A model generated the notes under the pieces. That model had not been told where the DNA came from and did no database searches. It saw only the letters and a list, made by a program, of their open reading frames with translations. Shown piece after piece: positions 1 to 7,397 of a stretch of 11,683 bases of DNA. This DNA is from an uncultured Actinomycetes bacterium (GTDB lineage Bacteria > Actinomycetota > Actinomycetes > S36-B12 > UBA5976). Position 1 is the stretch's first letter, and every line of letters begins with the position of its first letter. The stretch is taken from the NCBI GenBank assembly GCA_937896305.1, contig CALBND010000115.1, positions 1-11,683 of the forward strand, in the 5' to 3' direction. Made by a program: the position numbers and the translations under genes.

Positions 1-856
1 CGTCATCAGAGATATCTAAAATTAGCGAACTATGAGTGGCCAGATGGCTCAGAATACTATTGTTAGAAGAATATGAGATTCTAATGCAGTTCTCGGACTC
101 TACTTCTCCACCAAAAAATGACACAATGTCATTTGCCTTGGTATTGAATTTAATAAGTACCTTCTTCCCTTCTTCATACTTTGTATTTTTACTTATTTCG
201 AGATGACTTAACTTTATTGAAAGAGTTGGAATATCTAAAATTCTATAGAAATTATAAGCCTTTCGAATTCCGTCGCTAAGATCTAATCCTTCGATATAAG
301 TTACTTTGAAAATATTATTTATTCCAAGAGGCAATATCTGTGTTTTTTTTGAAGCTTTTTCTCCCCGGGATATGTAATCAAATTTGATTGTGCATTCGTC
401 TTCTAATGCCTTTACAATGACTTCCCTCTTTTTTATATCAAAATTATTAATATCAAAGTCAGCTATATTGTTGTTAGTATCACGGTGTCCTGTCTTTAAC
501 AAAGTCTGTTGTGTGTTCTGGTTATATTGAGTATCTTCCCAAATCCTTCTGATAAGAGTTAAAATACTTAATTCATCTTCATCCCACTTAATGTCAACAC
601 TAGAGAATATATCTCTATCAATTAGGTAGCCTAAATCGTCATCAAATAATTTGTCTATGGCCTTGGTTTCAATTTTTACACCTATTTGTCTAAGGACCTC
701 TTTATCTCTTTCGAACATTCGCTCAAAAGAAACATCATTATCACTCATTCTGTAATCTTCAATTTTTGTTCTTATTTCATATCGAGAAATTGGTCTACGC
801 GAATTAAGAAGTAGAAAAAAAAGATTTAGAATGCGCTCGGTCTTATTGCTAGCCAT
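1..856 (-). CDS. pafB: PafB-type WYL-domain transcriptional regulator (3' end outside window)
   Basis: My own translation from the ATG at 856 gives 285 codons with no stop before the window edge; PafB is usually about 330 residues, so the C-terminus is missing. Residues 1-65 look like a winged helix-turn-helix (TERILNLFFLLLNS, then RYEIRTKI and FERDKEVLRQIGVKIET), as in PafB/PafC. Residues about 145-212 fit a WYL domain (IKFDYISRG, QILPLGINN, YNFYRI), and the part after about 225 fits the WCX extension. The WYL tripeptide itself is degenerate (FKVTYIEG). In mycobacteria PafBC activates DNA-damage genes and is encoded beside pafA without being part of pupylation chemistry. The ATG overlaps the pafA stop by one base (TAATG), so translation is probably coupled. 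Whether pafC follows, or is fused, lies outside the window. Confidence 0.85.
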   Translation of the reverse strand, partial: MASNKTERILNLFFLLLNSRRPISRYEIRTKIEDYRMSDNDVSFERMFERDKEVLRQIGVKIETKAIDKLFDDDLGYLIDRDIFSSVDIKWDEDELSILTLIRRIWEDTQYNQNTQQTLLKTGHRDTNNNIADFDINNFDIKKREVIVKALEDECTIKFDYISRGEKASKKTQILPLGINNIFKVTYIEGLDLSDGIRKAYNFYRILDIPTLSIKLSHLEISKNTKYEEGKKVLIKFNTKANDIVSFFGGEVESENCIRISYSSNNSILSHLATHSSLILDISDD

Positions 857-2223
857 TACAGACTCGCAATCAAATCATCAACTCTTTTATCAACGGACAG
901 AAATGGATCCTGGCATACGACAGTTTTCTGATTTTGGTCATTAATCTTTAAATGAACCCAGTCAACGGTAAAGTCTCGTTTCTTTTCTTGAGCTTCCTTG
1001 ATAAATTTTCCTCTCAGTGCCGCCCTAGTAGTAGCTGGTGGATTATTTTGGGCCCAAGCAATTTCTTGTTCCTTAATTAAACTCTTTACTAAACCGGAGT
1101 TTTCCAAAATATAAAATATTCCACGATCGCGCCTGATGTTGTGATAGGAAATATCTAACAATTCCAATTTCGAATCTAAATCAGAAACATTATGCTTGCG
1201 TTTATATTGTTCAATATAATTTTTCTTGATAATCCAATCTAATTCAAGCTCGACAGTTGTAAAATCCATTTTCTCAAAGGATTCAATACTTCTCTTCCAC
1301 AAATCAAATGCATATGAATAGAGGGGTTTTTTAAGAATTTCTGATAAATCAGGTAACTTAGCTACAGCTGAAAAGTATTCTTTTTGGATTTGTAAGGCTG
1401 TGAATTCCTTGCCATTTGTCAATTTTATTAATCTCTTGAAATCTAAATCGGTAGAAATATCCCTTATAGCGCGAATCGGGTTATCTATCTGTATGTCAAT
1501 GTTGTTACTTGGGTTTTCCAAGACTTGGAGCACCAATTCAGTTATAACGACCTTTAGTGCAGTTGTGCACTGTGACATATTTGAATCGCCAACTATTACG
1601 TGCAATCGACGGTATAACTCTGGATCGGCATGAGGTTCATCTCTAGTATTGATAATTGGGCGAGATCTAGTGGTCGCACTTGAGATTGATTCCCACATAT
1701 GTTCTGCTCTTTGACTTATTTGAAAGAAACCTTCTTTGGATGTTCTGGTCCATTTACCGGCACCGGTGAAAATTTGTCTTGTAATTAAAAATGGAACCAG
1801 ATGTTGGACAATTGATTCGAAATCATTTTTTCGTTGGATCGAATAATTTTCATGGCAACCGTAACTATTGCCAACTGAGTCTGTATTGTTCTTGAAAATA
1901 TGTATTTGACCAAGCGTTCCTTCATTATTTAATCTTGTTTCGGCCTCGATAACAAGATCTTCAATGATTCGATCTCCTGCTTGATCTTGAGCTATTAAAT
2001 CTGACAAACTGTCACATTCAGCAGTTGCATATTCTGGATGGGATCCAACATCTAGATAAAGTCTTCCTCCATTTGGTAAAAAAACATTACTCGAACGTCC
2101 CCAAGCGACTACTCTGCGAAATAAATATCTGGCCACTTCATCAGGCGATAGTCTTCTTTGTCCATCAACTACACAAGTGACACCGTATTCGGTTTCGATT
2201 CCTAGTATTCGTCTGATTGTCAT
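856..2223 (-). CDS. pafA: Pup--protein ligase PafA
   Basis: Ligates the C-terminal glutamate of Pup to target lysines using ATP. Its 455 residues are close to mycobacterial PafA (about 452). The N-terminus RRILGIETEYG carries the glutamates of the nucleotide/Mg site (E10, E12). LPNGGRLYLDVGSHPEY (49-65) contains the catalytic aspartate, here D58. The glutamine-synthetase-like core continues with FKNN (110-113), SYGCHENY (120-127) and RPIINTRDEPHADPELYRR (188-206). The C-terminal small domain, which binds Pup, ends in DPFLSVDKRVDDLIASL. There is no insertion between residues 40 and 50 where Dop carries its loop, which separates it from the dop gene upstream. ATG start, preceded by AAGAGAAGA. 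The 53-bp gap from pup contains no trace of prcB or prcA, which usually lie here. All key residues are intact. Confidence 0.96.
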   Translation of the reverse strand: MTIRRILGIETEYGVTCVVDGQRRLSPDEVARYLFRRVVAWGRSSNVFLPNGGRLYLDVGSHPEYATAECDSLSDLIAQDQAGDRIIEDLVIEAETRLNNEGTLGQIHIFKNNTDSVGNSYGCHENYSIQRKNDFESIVQHLVPFLITRQIFTGAGKWTRTSKEGFFQISQRAEHMWESISSATTRSRPIINTRDEPHADPELYRRLHVIVGDSNMSQCTTALKVVITELVLQVLENPSNNIDIQIDNPIRAIRDISTDLDFKRLIKLTNGKEFTALQIQKEYFSAVAKLPDLSEILKKPLYSYAFDLWKRSIESFEKMDFTTVELELDWIIKKNYIEQYKRKHNVSDLDSKLELLDISYHNIRRDRGIFYILENSGLVKSLIKEQEIAWAQNNPPATTRAALRGKFIKEAQEKKRDFTVDWVHLKINDQNQKTVVCQDPFLSVDKRVDDLIASL

Positions 2224-2276
2224 AATCTTCTCTTATCGGCGACAGGTTTGTGACTTCTTATTTCATTTGCTCTTTA

Positions 2277-2462
2277 CTACTGGCCACCTTTTTGGATAAA
2301 ACCTTTAACAAATTCTTCAGCATTTTTTTCTAATACTGAATCAATTTCATCTAAAATTGAATCAATTCCCTTGGTGTTGGGTTTACTAAAGGCTTTCATG
2401 GTTTCTGATGTTTCTGGTTTATCACCAGGACCCTTACCGAAAATCTGATTAGACATATTCAC
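2277..2462 (-). CDS. pup: Prokaryotic ubiquitin-like protein Pup, Gln-terminated
   Basis: Small protein modifier joined to lysines by PafA. It has 61 codons from GTG 2462, or 59 from ATG 2456. I prefer the ATG because GGGGTGA lies just upstream and the product then starts MSNQIF. The C-terminal half is the conserved Pup helix region that ARC/Mpa and PafA bind: SILDEIDSVLEKNAEEFVKG (residues 35-54) followed by FIQKGGQ. The end is Gly-Gly-Gln, so Dop must deamidate it to Glu before use. The first 33 residues are Gly/Pro/Ser/Lys-rich and probably disordered, as expected for the segment threaded into the ATPase. Five lysines (10, 15, 23, 27, 31) in that segment are more than in M. tuberculosis Pup. 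It lies 15 bp after dop and 53 bp before pafA. Confidence 0.96.
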   Translation of the reverse strand: MNMSNQIFGKGPGDKPETSETMKAFSKPNTKGIDSILDEIDSVLEKNAEEFVKGFIQKGGQ

Positions 2463-2477
2463 CCCTATCTTTCCAGT

Positions 2478-3995
2478 TTAGTTCGTTTGCCTTAAAGACT
2501 TGATATTTGAGATAAAGTCTTTTGCCGTGTGGGAAATCTCCAGAAGCGTGTTTACGCTCTCATAGTCTCCCCAATATGGGTCAAGAGTTGAGATTCTGAT
2601 TAACGATTCTGTTTTATCAACATCAAAAATCAAGCTATCCCAAGAAGCAGCCGAAATGTTATCGGAATATTTAAGCAAGACCTTCCCACGTAACCATGCT
2701 CTCGTTGATTTAGGTGGATTTAAAATTGCATCTTTTATATTTTCTGGTTCAAATAGTTGTGTCAAAATGTTACTTTTTCGAAGTAATTGTGCGATACCAT
2801 CATTTTTGGTTATTTCACTATACTTGATATCGATAGACTGTAAGATACTACTTTTGAAAACTAATTCTTTATCGACAGCATATTTTTGAATTATCTGATA
2901 CTTTGCTATCCAATCAATTTTATTCGCTAATAGGTAAATATCTATTTTTAGATCTCTAAGCGTTGATTCCCAATTCTCTATTACTAACCGATATTGACTC
3001 GATAAGTTGTTATTTTTGAGCCAAGATTTTGCTTTTTCCAGATATATTTCTTGAATATTTAGTGCAGTAAATTTTTTACCATTCTTCATTTCTATAGTTT
3101 TTTGCATTGATAAATCATATGAAATCAGCTGTGTTGAGTTGACTGGTTCTGCTATTTCTAAGTCCAGATCATCTAAAAAACCATCTTCGATCATGGACAG
3201 AATAATTGAAGTAGTACCAACTTTGAGTAGAGTTGCCATATCTGACATATTGGCATCACCTAAAATTAAGTGTAATCTTCTATATTTAGTCGGATCAGCA
3301 TGTGGCTCATCTCTAGTATTAATTATGGGACGTCTTAAAGTTGTTTCTAAACCGACATGATTTTCGATATAGTCAGCTCTTTGTGAAATTTGATAATCAA
3401 AAATTTCTGAATTTTGACCTATGCCAATTCTTCCAGCTCCACAATAAATCTGTCTTGTAATTAAATGAGCTGTTAAATGTTTAATAATTGCATTGAAAGG
3501 TGTTTGTCGAAGCGTAGAATAATTTTCGTGTGTCCCATATGAAGATCCCTTATTGTCAACATTATTTTTGAATATTCTTATCGGATCTTCTGGATTTTCT
3601 TCCAGATCCAAAGCCGCTGCTTGCTGCATTATCGCCTCGCCTGCCAGATCCCACTTCACAACATCTAATGGATTAATAGTTTCTGGAGATGAATATTCCG
3701 GATGAGCATGATCAACATAGAATCTTCCACCATTTGGAAGAATAAAATTATAAACAGACATATCTTCATGTGTTGATACGGAATAATCGACTTCGGCTCT
3801 TGTGAAATCAAATCCTCTTGCATCTCTTAAAGGGTTTTCAACATCATAATCCCATCTAATTTTTATATTTGGGAATGTATGTTTTGCATAAGCCGAAACG
3901 AGTCGGTTGGATAAAGTTATAGGATCTGTGTTTTTGGAACTAGATATTCCATATTCATTTTCTAAACCTAGTATACGGTTTATTGTCACTTGCAA
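2478..3995 (-). CDS. dop: Pup deamidase/depupylase Dop
   Basis: Converts the terminal Gln of Pup to Glu and removes Pup from substrates. It is a PafA paralogue of 503-505 residues with the diagnostic Dop features: an extended N-terminal region containing ENPLRDARGFDF (53-64) and a loop up to about residue 80 before NGGRFYVDHAHPEYSSPE (88-105). The catalytic aspartate is D95 in TTG numbering. Further motifs are IFKNNVDNKGSSYGTHENYS (141-160) and RPIINTRDEPHADPTKYRR (222-240). The open frame begins with TTG directly after the arc stop. The GTG six bases on (3989) gives MTINRILGLENEYG, matching the PafA start, and sits about 8 nt after AGAAGTAG, so GTG is the likelier start. Active-site motifs look intact, so this should be a working enzyme. 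Confidence 0.95.
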   Translation of the reverse strand: MQVTINRILGLENEYGISSSKNTDPITLSNRLVSAYAKHTFPNIKIRWDYDVENPLRDARGFDFTRAEVDYSVSTHEDMSVYNFILPNGGRFYVDHAHPEYSSPETINPLDVVKWDLAGEAIMQQAAALDLEENPEDPIRIFKNNVDNKGSSYGTHENYSTLRQTPFNAIIKHLTAHLITRQIYCGAGRIGIGQNSEIFDYQISQRADYIENHVGLETTLRRPIINTRDEPHADPTKYRRLHLILGDANMSDMATLLKVGTTSIILSMIEDGFLDDLDLEIAEPVNSTQLISYDLSMQKTIEMKNGKKFTALNIQEIYLEKAKSWLKNNNLSSQYRLVIENWESTLRDLKIDIYLLANKIDWIAKYQIIQKYAVDKELVFKSSILQSIDIKYSEITKNDGIAQLLRKSNILTQLFEPENIKDAILNPPKSTRAWLRGKVLLKYSDNISAASWDSLIFDVDKTESLIRISTLDPYWGDYESVNTLLEISHTAKDFISNIKSLRQTN

Positions 3996-5624
3996 CTACT
4001 TCTGAGAATAATTGCTGTTCGTTGCTAAATTATCGATTGATCTGCCTAGTTCTTCACCTTTTTTATTTTGAATCAGTGTTCTTAGGTAAACAATTCTTTC
4101 ACCTTTTTTACCACTTATTCTTGCCCAGTCATCTGGATTAGTGCTATTAGGTAGATCTTCGTTTTCTCTAAATTCTTCTTGACATGCCATTAGAAGATGC
4201 TCAACTCTGATACCTTTTTTATTGGAAGCTAAGAATTCCTTAATAGCAGCTTTTTTTGCTCTGGAAACAATATTTTCTAACATTGCTCCACTACTGAAGT
4301 CTTTAAAATATAAGACTTCCTTATCGCCATTTGCATAGGTGACTTCAATAAATCTATTCTCATCACTTTCGATGTACATTCTTTCAACTGCTCGATTAAT
4401 CATTTCTTTGACAGTGCTTGCCCTATTGCCTTGGTGTTGGGCTAGATCGTCTTCACTTAAAGGTAAATCAACAGTTAAATATTTGGATAAGATTTCTGCT
4501 GCACCTTGAGCATCTGGACGTTCAATTTTTATTTTCACGTCTAATCTGCCTGGTCTTAATATTGCAGGGTCTATCATGTCTTCACGATTAGATGCACCTA
4601 TGACTATTACATTTTCTAAACCTTCTACTCCATCTATTTCACTTAATAATTGGGGCACGATAGTGTTTTCGACATCACTAGAAACGCCACTTCCCCTTGT
4701 TTTAAATAATGAATCCATTTCATCAAAGAAAATAATTACTGGTGTTCCTTCACTCGCCTTGTCTCTGGCGCGCTGAAAAATTAATCTAATATGTCGCTCA
4801 GTTTCACCCACGTACTTGTTTAATAATTCAGGTCCCTTAATATTTAAGAAATAGGATTTTCCATCCTTGGTTCCTAATTTCTCAGAAACTTTCTTTGACA
4901 ATGAATTAGCAACAGCTTTAGCGATCAAAGTTTTTCCACAACCTGGAGGGCCATATAACAAAATGCCCTTTGGGGCTCGTAGTTTATGTTCTGCATATAA
5001 ATCTTTATGAAGAAATGGCAACTCAACTGCATCTCTAATCTGTTCAATCTGGCTACCTAAACCACCAATATCTTCGTAATCAACATCTGGCACTTCTTCT
5101 AATACCAGTTCTTCCATCTCACTTTTTGGAATTTTTTCGTAAACAAAATCGTTCTTACTATCTAATAGCAATGAATCCCCAGCCTTAATTTCGACTTCGG
5201 CAAGTGAATCTGCGATTCGAACGACTCGTTCTTCATCGGCTTTACCAAGCACAACTGCTCTGTTTTCGTCTTCTAACAAACTTTTTAAAATAACGACTTC
5301 ACCTGATTTTTCGAAACCGTGAACACCAATGATGTTTAAAGATTCATTTAAAACAACTTCTCGACCAGATACTAGATCAGCATTATTTACTTCTGGTGCA
5401 ATGTTTACACGCATTTTTCTGCCATTAATTAATACATCAGCATCTACATCATTGTGTTGAAGGAAAATACCGAATCCGTTTGGTGGATTTCCTAGTTGTT
5501 CAACTTGCTCTTTCAAGATTTGCAATTGGGTGCGTGATTGAATTAAAAGAGAACTAAGTTCATCATTTCTTTTTCTTAAATCGTCTATATTGTTGGTTGT
5601 TGAGGAATTATCGATATCTGTCAA
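3996..5624 (-). CDS. arc: AAA+ ATPase ARC/Mpa, Pup-dependent unfoldase lacking the proteasome-docking tail
   Basis: Hexameric ring ATPase that binds Pup through N-terminal coiled coils and unfolds pupylated proteins. Domains: coiled coil about 12-45; double OB-fold region about 50-165; linker with EDIGGLGSQIEQIRDAVELP (184-203); AAA+ module with Walker A GPPGCGKT (225-232), pore-loop segment KYVGE (270-274), Walker B IIFFDEMDS (297-305) and the RPGRLD motif (357-362). The end DDWARISGKKGERIVYLRTL (498-517) is the typical Mpa C-terminus. Mycobacterial Mpa then ends in Gly-Gln-Tyr-Leu, which docks into the 20S core; this protein ends NSNYSQK instead. The start is TTG at 5624, set by a strong GAGGAGG four bases upstream. 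TAGAAT at 5648-5653 could be an internal -10 box, but this is weak. Strong family call; function without a proteasome is inferred. Confidence 0.95.
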   Translation of the reverse strand: MTDIDNSSTTNNIDDLRKRNDELSSLLIQSRTQLQILKEQVEQLGNPPNGFGIFLQHNDVDADVLINGRKMRVNIAPEVNNADLVSGREVVLNESLNIIGVHGFEKSGEVVILKSLLEDENRAVVLGKADEERVVRIADSLAEVEIKAGDSLLLDSKNDFVYEKIPKSEMEELVLEEVPDVDYEDIGGLGSQIEQIRDAVELPFLHKDLYAEHKLRAPKGILLYGPPGCGKTLIAKAVANSLSKKVSEKLGTKDGKSYFLNIKGPELLNKYVGETERHIRLIFQRARDKASEGTPVIIFFDEMDSLFKTRGSGVSSDVENTIVPQLLSEIDGVEGLENVIVIGASNREDMIDPAILRPGRLDVKIKIERPDAQGAAEILSKYLTVDLPLSEDDLAQHQGNRASTVKEMINRAVERMYIESDENRFIEVTYANGDKEVLYFKDFSSGAMLENIVSRAKKAAIKEFLASNKKGIRVEHLLMACQEEFRENEDLPNSTNPDDWARISGKKGERIVYLRTLIQNKKGEELGRSIDNLATNSNYSQK

Positions 5625-5628
5625 AATT

Positions 5629-5635
5629 CCTCCTC
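5629..5635 (-). promoter_or_regulatory. Strong ribosome binding site fixing a TTG start for arc
   Basis: GAGGAGG on the minus strand lies four bases before the TTG at 5624. No ATG or GTG follows at suitable spacing in frame, so this site supports the TTG start. It is the best Shine-Dalgarno match I noticed in the window. Confidence 0.7.
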
Positions 5636-5662
5636 AAGTCGACTTCTATTCTACCGAAGATT

Positions 5663-6529
5663 TTAATCACTGCTAGTTGCAGACTTTGAGGCTTCGTAAT
5701 CAGCACCATAAGCACCCTTAGCGGGCTTTTGACGGCGAGGCGGAACTTTTACTCCATCGGCCATGCGTCGGGTATGGACTAGAAATCCGGTATGGCCATT
5801 CATTCTGTGTTGGGGTCTAACAGATAAGCCTTGCATGTGCCATTCTCGATATAAAGTCTCAGATCCAATGGGATCAGTCCAATTACTGGTTTCTTTTAAT
5901 TTTTCAACAAGTCTTGACATTTGAGTTGTTGTAGCAAGATAACAAACGAAATGTCCACCGGGTCTTAAATGTTTGTGAACATTTTCAATCATGTCCCAGG
6001 GATTCAAAAGATCTAACACGATACAGTCATAAACTGTATCGGATCGAAAATCAGCTATATCGATTAATTGGGTTTCCCAGTTCTCAGGTAAATTTCCCAA
6101 GTATTTTGTGACATTTTTTTTCGCAACTTTAAGAAATTCTTCTCTGATTTCACACGATGTTAATATTCCAGAGTCACCAATTGTTCGCAAGATATGCAAG
6201 GATAAAGAACCTGATCCAACTCCAGCTTCCAATACTTTTGAACCTGCTCTTAAATCTCCAAGTTCAATAATTTGGGCCGCATCTTTGGGATATATAACTG
6301 CCGCACCTCTAGGCATTCCAACCACAAAATCTTGTAGAGAGGGGGTGAATATTGTGTAAAGCATTCCATTAGAGCTAGCTACCACTCCTCCTTCACCAGC
6401 AGAAACTATTTCATCATGACTAATAGATCCGTGATTTGTAAAGAATTGTTTTCCATTTTCAATTACAACCGAGTGTGAGCGAGCTTTTTGGTCAGTTATG
6501 GTCACCATTGAGCCTTCGGAAATGTTCAT
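5663..6529 (-). CDS. trmI: tRNA (adenine-58-N1)-methyltransferase TrmI
   Basis: S-adenosylmethionine-dependent enzyme that methylates N1 of A58 in the T-loop of tRNA; it acts as a tetramer. Its 288 residues resemble M. tuberculosis Rv2118c. An N-terminal beta domain (residues 1-65) is followed by MPRGAAVIYPKDAAQII (72-88), SAM motif I VLEAGVGSGSLS (99-110), VLDLLNPW (171-178), and the C-terminal RPQHRMNGHTGFLVHTRR (238-255). It is the first gene of the minus-strand run leading to arc, 38 bp away, as in mycobacteria where trmI lies near mpa. The ATG at 6529 has no clear ribosome site; ATG 6508 has GAAGG upstream. The first seven residues can be aligned loosely with the Rv2118c N-terminus, so I keep 6529. 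Confidence 0.93.
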   Translation of the reverse strand: MNISEGSMVTITDQKARSHSVVIENGKQFFTNHGSISHDEIVSAGEGGVVASSNGMLYTIFTPSLQDFVVGMPRGAAVIYPKDAAQIIELGDLRAGSKVLEAGVGSGSLSLHILRTIGDSGILTSCEIREEFLKVAKKNVTKYLGNLPENWETQLIDIADFRSDTVYDCIVLDLLNPWDMIENVHKHLRPGGHFVCYLATTTQMSRLVEKLKETSNWTDPIGSETLYREWHMQGLSVRPQHRMNGHTGFLVHTRRMADGVKVPPRRQKPAKGAYGADYEASKSATSSD

Positions 6530-6569
6530 TATATAGAAATACTACGAAAACAATGAAAATGTCTGTCCT
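6528..6569 (-). promoter_or_regulatory. Candidate promoter for the trmI-pup operon
   Basis: Two possible -10 boxes occur on the minus strand in the divergent gap. TAGTAT (6539-6544) has AGGACA (6564-6569) 19 bases upstream and would give an almost leaderless trmI mRNA. A perfect TATAAT (6528-6533) overlaps the first ATG of trmI; if it is the true -10, translation must begin at ATG 6508 or later. Sequence alone does not decide between them. Confidence 0.3.
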
Positions 6570-6575
6570 TCACCC

Positions 6576-6581
6576 TATGGT
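6576..6581 (+). promoter_or_regulatory. Candidate -10 box for a leaderless recB-like mRNA
   Basis: TATGGT ends six bases before the ATG at 6588, the spacing expected if transcription begins at the A of the start codon. No Shine-Dalgarno sequence precedes this ATG, which agrees with a leaderless transcript, common in Actinobacteria. No good -35 element is visible. Confidence 0.3.
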
Positions 6582-6587
6582 GGTCTC

Positions 6588-7397
6588 ATGTCAGAAAATG
6601 TACAACTTCAACTCTCACCTTCTCGTATCTCAGATTTTCAACAATGCCCTCAGCTATATAAATATCGCGCAATTGACAAATTGCCAGAAAGACCCGGTTT
6701 AGATGCTTTAAGGGGATCATTAGTTCATTTAGTTTTAGAGAAATTATTTCATTTAAATTCCAATGATCGTACCTTTGATAAAGCTTGTGAGTTATTGACC
6801 CCGGCCTGGGAGGAACTCATTGAGGAAGATATCAATTTACTTTGTGCCCTCGATCACGATATGGTTTTTCCGATAACAAAGAGAACCGATGTTGAGCAGG
6901 ATTTAGTGACAAAACTTTTTAATGAATCAAAAGACCTATTAGCTAACTATTTTGGGATTGAAGATCCAACCAAGATAGAGCCTGATTCTTTGGAAGAGTT
7001 AATAGAATTTGATCTATCTGAAAAAACAAAACTGAAAGGTTTTGTAGATCGAATAGATAAATCACCTCAAGGCTGGCTAAGAGTTAACGACTACAAAACT
7101 GGTAAAAGTCCCAAAGAAAACTTTAGTGCCAAAGCCATGTTCCAGCTGAAATTCTATGCAGTAGTAATATACAAAAAATCAGGTGTTTTACCTAAATTAT
7201 TACGTTTAATTTATTTAAAAGATTCACAAATTCTCACCTATGAGCCAAACGAACAAGATATTATTCAAACTTTAGCTAAAGTTTCAAATATTGAAGAATC
7301 TATTAATAATGCTAAAGTAACCAACACCTGGCCTACAAAAGTTTCAAAACTTTGTGATTATTGTTATTTTAAGAAAATCTGTCCTGAATTCTCATAA
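6588..7397 (+). CDS. RecB/Cas4-like PD-(D/E)XK nuclease with Fe-S cluster
   Basis: Probable DNA exonuclease of the PD-(D/E)XK family; exact substrate unknown. The 269 residues carry the whole motif set: SRISDFQQCPQLYKYR (12-27) with C20, GSLVH (43-47) with H47, GFVDRID (151-157) with D154, VNDYKTGK (166-173) with D168 and K170, and QLKFY (186-190), the QxxxY element. A C-terminal cysteine triad (C256, C259, C265) with C20 would bind a 4Fe-4S cluster as in Cas4 and AddB. It corresponds to the RecB-family gene Rv2119 next to trmI (Rv2118c) in M. tuberculosis, so the position is conserved. There are no cas genes or repeats, so it is not Cas4 of a CRISPR locus. The stop overlaps the end of the convergent HAD gene by six bases. 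Confidence 0.88.
   Translation: MSENVQLQLSPSRISDFQQCPQLYKYRAIDKLPERPGLDALRGSLVHLVLEKLFHLNSNDRTFDKACELLTPAWEELIEEDINLLCALDHDMVFPITKRTDVEQDLVTKLFNESKDLLANYFGIEDPTKIEPDSLEELIEFDLSEKTKLKGFVDRIDKSPQGWLRVNDYKTGKSPKENFSAKAMFQLKFYAVVIYKKSGVLPKLLRLIYLKDSQILTYEPNEQDIIQTLAKVSNIEESINNAKVTNTWPTKVSKLCDYCYFKKICPEFS

Noticed and set aside
1400..1633. Plus-strand open frame inside pafA, and similar ones inside dop, arc, trmI, HAD, pgi and mshC
   Set aside because: Each lies wholly or mostly opposite a gene with clear family motifs, and none has a recognisable domain or a plausible ribosome site.
2224..2276. Possible remnant of prcB/prcA between pup and pafA
   Set aside because: The 53 bp hold only the pafA ribosome site and AT-rich spacer; I see no proteasome-like codons, so the loss appears complete.
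1630..3340. DNA similarity between parts of pafA and dop (for example near 1640 and 3310)
   Set aside because: Explained by the shared paralogous protein motif PIINTRDEPHADP, not by a repeat element or recent duplication.
2369..4441. 13-bp direct repeat CCTTGGTGTTGGG at 2369-2381 (pup) and 4429-4441 (arc)
   Set aside because: Two copies only, each within well-conserved coding sequence encoding different residues; most likely chance.
6588..7397. CRISPR-associated cas4
   Set aside because: No repeats or other cas genes in the window, and the position next to trmI matches the mycobacterial RecB-family gene.
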